Below the pieces are notes generated by a model that saw nothing but the letters and a program-made list of their open reading frames with translations, was not told where the DNA came from and did no database searches. Shown here one piece after another: positions 6,521 through 9,530 of a stretch of 9,530 bases of DNA. Positions within the stretch are counted from its first letter, which is position 1. Every line of letters begins with the position of its first letter. Position numbers and translations under genes: made by a program. Source of the stretch: an uncultured Collinsella sp. (GTDB lineage Bacteria > Actinomycetota > Coriobacteriia > Coriobacteriales > Coriobacteriaceae); NCBI GenBank assembly GCA_900542235.1, contig UQNB01000075.1:1-9530 (forward strand), in the 5' to 3' direction.

Positions 6521-7793
6521 GAACCTCCCTGCGTGCATGGACCAAGCCGGAATCATCGACTCCGATGATAGCAACATCGAGCAGGCACGGGGCTGTGAGT
6601 CCACAGGTATCGTCAAGACGGGCATGATGGAACGAACCGAGCGTCAGGTTGTCGCCATACTCAAGCACGGCACGCTCGACGGTTCCCACGCGACGGCGAG
6701 CGTCGGCAATGGCGAGTTCCTGCGCCGCGGCCCTCATGCGGCGGCTACGCTCGGCCATAACCTCGGGCGGCACCTGGTCGGGCATATCGGCAGCAAGGGT
6801 ACCGGGACGCTTGCTGTAGCGGAACACGTGCATACGCGAAAAGCCCACACGGCGGCACAGTGCCAGCGACTCCTCAAACTCCTCGTCCGTCTCACCGGGA
6901 AAACCGACGATGACATCGCACGAAAGGGACACCTGAGGCAAGTTGGTGCGAATCATGCGCACCGTTTCCTCGAAGGCCTCGGCGCTATAGGGACGGCCCA
7001 TGCGATGCAGTGTCCTGGTGCAGCCGGACTGCACGGGCAGGTGTAAAAACGGGGCGATGCGCTTCGGATAGCGCGCCATGACCTTAAGCAGGGACTCGGA
7101 GATATCCATGGGCTCGACCGAGGAAATGCGCACATGCGGAATGGACGTGCGCTCCATGATCGCCTCGAGCAGCTCATCGATCTCGACGTGTTCATCAGTC
7201 GCGCTCTTGCCATCGTAGGCGCCCAGGTTCACACCCGTCAGCACCACCTCGGGCACGCCGGCCTCCTGTGCCTCGCGAACTTGCTCGAGCACGGACTCGA
7301 CCGGCACGGAGCGCTCGGGGCCGCGGGCCATCCACACAATGCAATAGGTGCAACGATGGTTGCAGCCGTCCTGGATCTTCACGCCCAGACGCGAGCGACC
7401 GAGCGCGTCGACAACCTCGCCGTCGCTGCAGGCGGGAACGTCATCGGACTCAACGCCCAGCACCTCACAGACGCGTTCGGCGACATCGATCTTGGACGGC
7501 TCGGCGATCACGCGGTCCGAGAGCTCCAGCAGCTCCTCGGGATGCAGATTGACCACGCATCCGGTCACGACCACATAGGGCTCGTTTGGATAGGCCAGCG
7601 CATGGCGAACGGCCTTACGGGTCTTGGCCTCGGCCTCGCCCGTAACGGCACAGGTGTTAATGACGATCAGCTCAGCATCCTGAGGCTCCACCATCGCAAA
7701 GCCCAGGCGCATTAGATCGGCAGTGATACGGTCGGACTCAACCCGGTTGACACGGCAGCCGAGGTTGACGACAGAGATATGAGGTGCGAGCAC
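6501..7793 (-). CDS. mtaB: tRNA threonylcarbamoyladenosine methylthiotransferase MtaB
   Basis: Radical-SAM methylthiotransferase that converts t6A37 to ms2t6A37 in ANN-decoding tRNAs. The 430-residue product shows the family layout: an N-terminal UPF0004 domain with cluster cysteines C13 (LGCRVNRVESD), C48 (NTCAVTGEAEAKTRK) and C79 (TGC), a radical-SAM core with C144-x3-C148-x2-C151, and a C-terminal TRAM-like region from about 367. LGCRVN and the t6A-type sequence CVV after C79 favour MtaB over MiaB or RimO. The bases after the radical-SAM cysteines read IVWMARG where B. subtilis MtaB has IIPWARG, a mild variation. The start is GTG at 7793, nine bases after the dnaJ stop, with AAGGAG at 7799-7804 five bases upstream and partly over that stop. 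The 3' end overlaps phoH by 20 nt. TAG stop. Confidence 0.93.
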   Translation of the reverse strand: MLAPHISVVNLGCRVNRVESDRITADLMRLGFAMVEPQDAELIVINTCAVTGEAEAKTRKAVRHALAYPNEPYVVVTGCVVNLHPEELLELSDRVIAEPSKIDVAERVCEVLGVESDDVPACSDGEVVDALGRSRLGVKIQDGCNHRCTYCIVWMARGPERSVPVESVLEQVREAQEAGVPEVVLTGVNLGAYDGKSATDEHVEIDELLEAIMERTSIPHVRISSVEPMDISESLLKVMARYPKRIAPFLHLPVQSGCTRTLHRMGRPYSAEAFEETVRMIRTNLPQVSLSCDVIVGFPGETDEEFEESLALCRRVGFSRMHVFRYSKRPGTLAADMPDQVPPEVMAERSRRMRAAAQELAIADARRRVGTVERAVLEYGDNLTLGSFHHARLDDTCGLTAPCLLDVAIIGVDDSGLVHARREVHGSLED

Positions 7794-7798
7794 GCGGG

Positions 7799-7804
7799 CT
7801 CCTT
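7799..7804 (-). promoter_or_regulatory. SD that sets the GTG start of mtaB
   Basis: AAGGAG overlaps the dnaJ TAA stop and lies five bases before the GTG at 7793. No ATG exists nearby in frame before the conserved ISVVNLGCRVN, so this SD decides the start and suggests coupling to dnaJ. Confidence 0.75.
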
Positions 7805-8951
7805 AATCGAGGATGTCGTCGAGGGCACTCTTGATACGGTCGGTCACCGACTTCTTACCGGATGCGACGTCATCGCCCATCTCGTCGGCAAAGGCGCGAA
7901 GCAGCTCGCGCTGCTTATTGGAAAGGTTCGTGGGGACGACCACACGCAGCTGCACGATCAGACGACCGCGCGAACCGCCACCGCCGATACGCGGCATGCC
8001 GTAATTGTTGACGCTCACGGTGTCGCCGTACTGGGCGCCAGCGGGGACGCACACCTTGACGACCTCGTCAGGCATAATGCCCTCGACCTCGATCTCGCAT
8101 CCGAGCGCAGCCTGCGCAATCGAGATATCGCTCACGAGGTACAGGTCGTCGCCGTTGCGCTTAAAGCGCTCATGGTCGGCAACGCGCACGTTGACAATCA
8201 GGTCACCCGAGGGCTCGCCGCGAAGGCCGGCCTCGCCAAAGCCGCTCACGCGCAGCTGGCGACCGGTCGAAACGCCGGCGGGAATATCGATGTCGATCTT
8301 TTCATGCGAAGGCGTGCGGCCCTGACCGTCGCAGGTCTCGCAGGGATGGTCGATAACCGTGCCCTCGCCATGGCAGTCGGGGCAAGGCGAGGAAGACTGA
8401 ACCTGGCCCAGGAACGAGCGCTGGACCGTCGTGACGTAGCCTGTACCGTGACAGCGGCCGCACTGCTTTTCCTGTGCGCCCTCTGCCCTACCGGTGCCAT
8501 TGCAGTCCTCGCAAGGAGCAAGGCGGTCATAGCTGATCGTCTTTTTGCAGCCGAGCGCCGCCTCCTCGAGCGTCACCGAAAGCGAGATGGCCATGTCGCG
8601 ACCGCGACGACGCTCACGACGGTTGCGGGCGCCACCGCCGGCACCGCCGCCAAAGAACGAGGAGAACAAGTCGTCCATGCCCATGCCACCAAAGATATCG
8701 TTGATATCGACGTAGCCCGAACCACCAGGGCCGTCGGCAGTGCCGTAACGGTCGTAGTTAGCACGCTTCTGCTCATCGGAAAGAACGGAATAGGCCTCGT
8801 TGAGCTCCTTGAACTTGGCCTCGGCCTCGGGGTCGTCCGAAACATCCGGATGTACGGTACGGGCCTTCTTTAGAAACGCACGCTTGATCGTCCGCGCGTC
8901 GGCATCCCTGTCGACGCCAAGCACCTCGTAGTAATCCCTATTTTCCGACAC
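7803..8951 (-). CDS. dnaJ: Chaperone protein DnaJ (Hsp40, type I)
   Basis: Full-length Hsp40 co-chaperone that delivers unfolded clients to DnaK and stimulates its ATPase. With start GTG at 8951 it has 382 residues. Order: J domain (about 6-70, HPD at 34-36), short Gly/Phe region (about 74-108), four zinc-finger repeats CxxCxGxG starting at C147, C164, C190 and C204, then C-terminal domains I and II. The frame is open 22 codons further upstream, but the J domain begins at ENRDYYEVLGV, the GTG has AAGGAT six bases upstream, and the upstream codons contain the predicted promoter. No dnaK or grpE adjoins it. The neighbours phoH, ybeY, era and recO match the locus of the second dnaJ (dnaJ2) of other actinobacteria, where hrcA is also found. 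The CIRCE and HAIR heat-shock operators are not visible upstream. Confidence 0.97.
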   Translation of the reverse strand: MSENRDYYEVLGVDRDADARTIKRAFLKKARTVHPDVSDDPEAEAKFKELNEAYSVLSDEQKRANYDRYGTADGPGGSGYVDINDIFGGMGMDDLFSSFFGGGAGGGARNRRERRRGRDMAISLSVTLEEAALGCKKTISYDRLAPCEDCNGTGRAEGAQEKQCGRCHGTGYVTTVQRSFLGQVQSSSPCPDCHGEGTVIDHPCETCDGQGRTPSHEKIDIDIPAGVSTGRQLRVSGFGEAGLRGEPSGDLIVNVRVADHERFKRNGDDLYLVSDISIAQAALGCEIEVEGIMPDEVVKVCVPAGAQYGDTVSVNNYGMPRIGGGGSRGRLIVQLRVVVPTNLSNKQRELLRAFADEMGDDVASGKKSVTDRIKSALDDILD

Positions 8952-8972
8952 GACCGAATCCTTCCGACTTTC

Positions 8973-9001
8973 ATTATAGTCACAGTGCGTCCTATACCCA
9001 A
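8973..9001 (-). promoter_or_regulatory. Promoter of dnaJ and the downstream block
   Basis: A perfect -10 TATAAT (8978-8973) follows a partial -35 TTGGGT (9001-8996) with an ideal 17-bp spacer. Transcription would begin near 8966, leaving a leader of about 15 nt before the GTG of dnaJ. It is the only clear sigma-A-type promoter I find in the window, so it probably drives dnaJ through recO. No CIRCE-like repeat overlaps it, so heat control is not evident from sequence. This falls inside the 81-bp gap after the DnaJ-like gene; no terminator is seen there, so readthrough from upstream is also possible. Confidence 0.7.
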
Positions 9002-9032
9002 GCTGGGCCGACCGCAAACAGAGGGTTTGATG

Positions 9033-9530
9033 TTATTGCATTTGGTACGGCGAAAGCATGGCCCGTTGCGAGCAGCTCGCGAACCAAACCGACACGAGCG
9101 CGAACATGAAGCCGTTGGCAAAACCGTTGGCAAACTGCATCGCGCCGCGCTTCCACCACAGCAGACTGCGATGAAGCACGCCGTCCGAAAGCACCATGAA
9201 CAGGCCCATGGTAAACGGAATAAAGCACATCACGGCAAAGGCCGAGAACACGCCCGAAATGGCCGAGAGTACCAAAAACGGCGCCACGATGCCCATCAGG
9301 TAAAAACCGGTACGAGCTTTGCCTTCCAAGCGCTCGGCCTCAACATGGGCGCGGCCGACCAGGTCGCCGCCCGCGGCACCGTTGGTGCCAGCATGACCCA
9401 TGCCGCTAATGCGGACCTCGTCGCCATCGTGCGTGCCGGCGGGAAACTCAATCGTCTGCTCGGAGGTTACGCGAGTACGACCGCTGCCACCGCAATCGGG
9501 GCAGGGGTCGGCCACGACCTTACCGGAACC
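9033..9530 (-). CDS. DnaJ-like zinc-finger protein fused to membrane helices, 5' end cut by window edge
   Basis: The frame is open to the right edge, so only the last 165 residues are visible. They begin inside a DnaJ zinc-finger domain: GSGKVVADPCPDCGGSGR holds the end of repeat three and all of repeat four (C10, C13). Next is the first part of C-terminal domain I (IEFPAGTHDGDEVRISGMGHAG, then GGDLVGRAHVE, to about 64). Instead of the rest of DnaJ, three hydrophobic stretches follow (about 75-95, 96-116 and 134-153), the last around a tandem ANGF. Domain II and the dimerisation region are missing. It looks like a membrane-anchored Hsp40 relative; a J domain probably lies outside the window but cannot be seen. 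It precedes dnaJ by 81 bp on the same strand. TAA stop. The family assignment of the zinc finger is sure; function is unknown. Confidence 0.85.
   Translation of the reverse strand, partial: GSGKVVADPCPDCGGSGRTRVTSEQTIEFPAGTHDGDEVRISGMGHAGTNGAAGGDLVGRAHVEAERLEGKARTGFYLMGIVAPFLVLSAISGVFSAFAVMCFIPFTMGLFMVLSDGVLHRSLLWWKRGAMQFANGFANGFMFALVSVWFASCSQRAMLSPYQMQ

Noticed and set aside
6521..6625. Longer N-terminus for PhoH (35 more codons)
   Set aside because: It would overlap mtaB by over 100 bp, and only the ATG at 6520 has an SD and gives a family-typical length.
5813..7046. Plus-strand open frames opposite phoH and mtaB
   Set aside because: They mirror the codon pattern of phoH and mtaB, which have intact catalytic motifs; no domain or SD supports them.
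7779..8873. Plus-strand open frame of 364 codons opposite dnaJ
   Set aside because: It is antisense to a full-length DnaJ with all zinc-finger repeats; Ala/Leu-rich shadow without motifs.

Overview
The window is a compact run of housekeeping genes, all on the minus strand. High GC by eye, gene order and protein families suggest an actinobacterium, most likely of the Coriobacteriia (Collinsella-like). The phylum is a fairly confident call; the genus is a guess from sequence feel, not from a search. Nearly all DNA is coding, the largest gaps are 138 and 150 bp, and I see no mobile element, CRISPR array, tRNA or rRNA.

Layout in the direction of transcription, from high to low coordinates. (1) At the right edge is the 3' part of a DnaJ-family gene whose zinc-finger/C-terminal domain I runs straight into membrane helices. 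(2) A promoter (TTGGGT-17-TATAAT) follows in the 81-bp gap. (3) Then comes a tight block dnaJ - mtaB - phoH - ybeY - dgkA - era - recO. Its genes overlap by 4 or 20 nt or are separated by 9 to 15 nt, several Shine-Dalgarno (SD) sequences lie in or over the previous gene's end, and three of the seven start codons are not ATG. (4) After a 138-bp leader comes rpsO, then an intrinsic terminator and two more hairpins, then pnp, which runs off the left edge.

The genes share a theme of protein folding plus RNA and ribosome maturation. DnaJ is an Hsp70 co-chaperone, MtaB thiolates tRNA, YbeY and its usual partner PhoH act in 16S rRNA maturation, Era assembles the 30S subunit, S15 is a 30S protein and PNPase degrades RNA. 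RecO (DNA repair) and DgkA (lipid recycling) are the customary passengers. The order resembles the actinobacterial hrcA-dnaJ2-...-phoH-ybeY-...-era-recO cluster, but carries dgkA and mtaB as Firmicutes clusters do.

I found no wholly new system. The points worth a second look are the membrane-fused DnaJ-like protein, the acidic N-terminal extension of Era, the leader RNA structures around rpsO and pnp, and the arginine-rich tail of PNPase.
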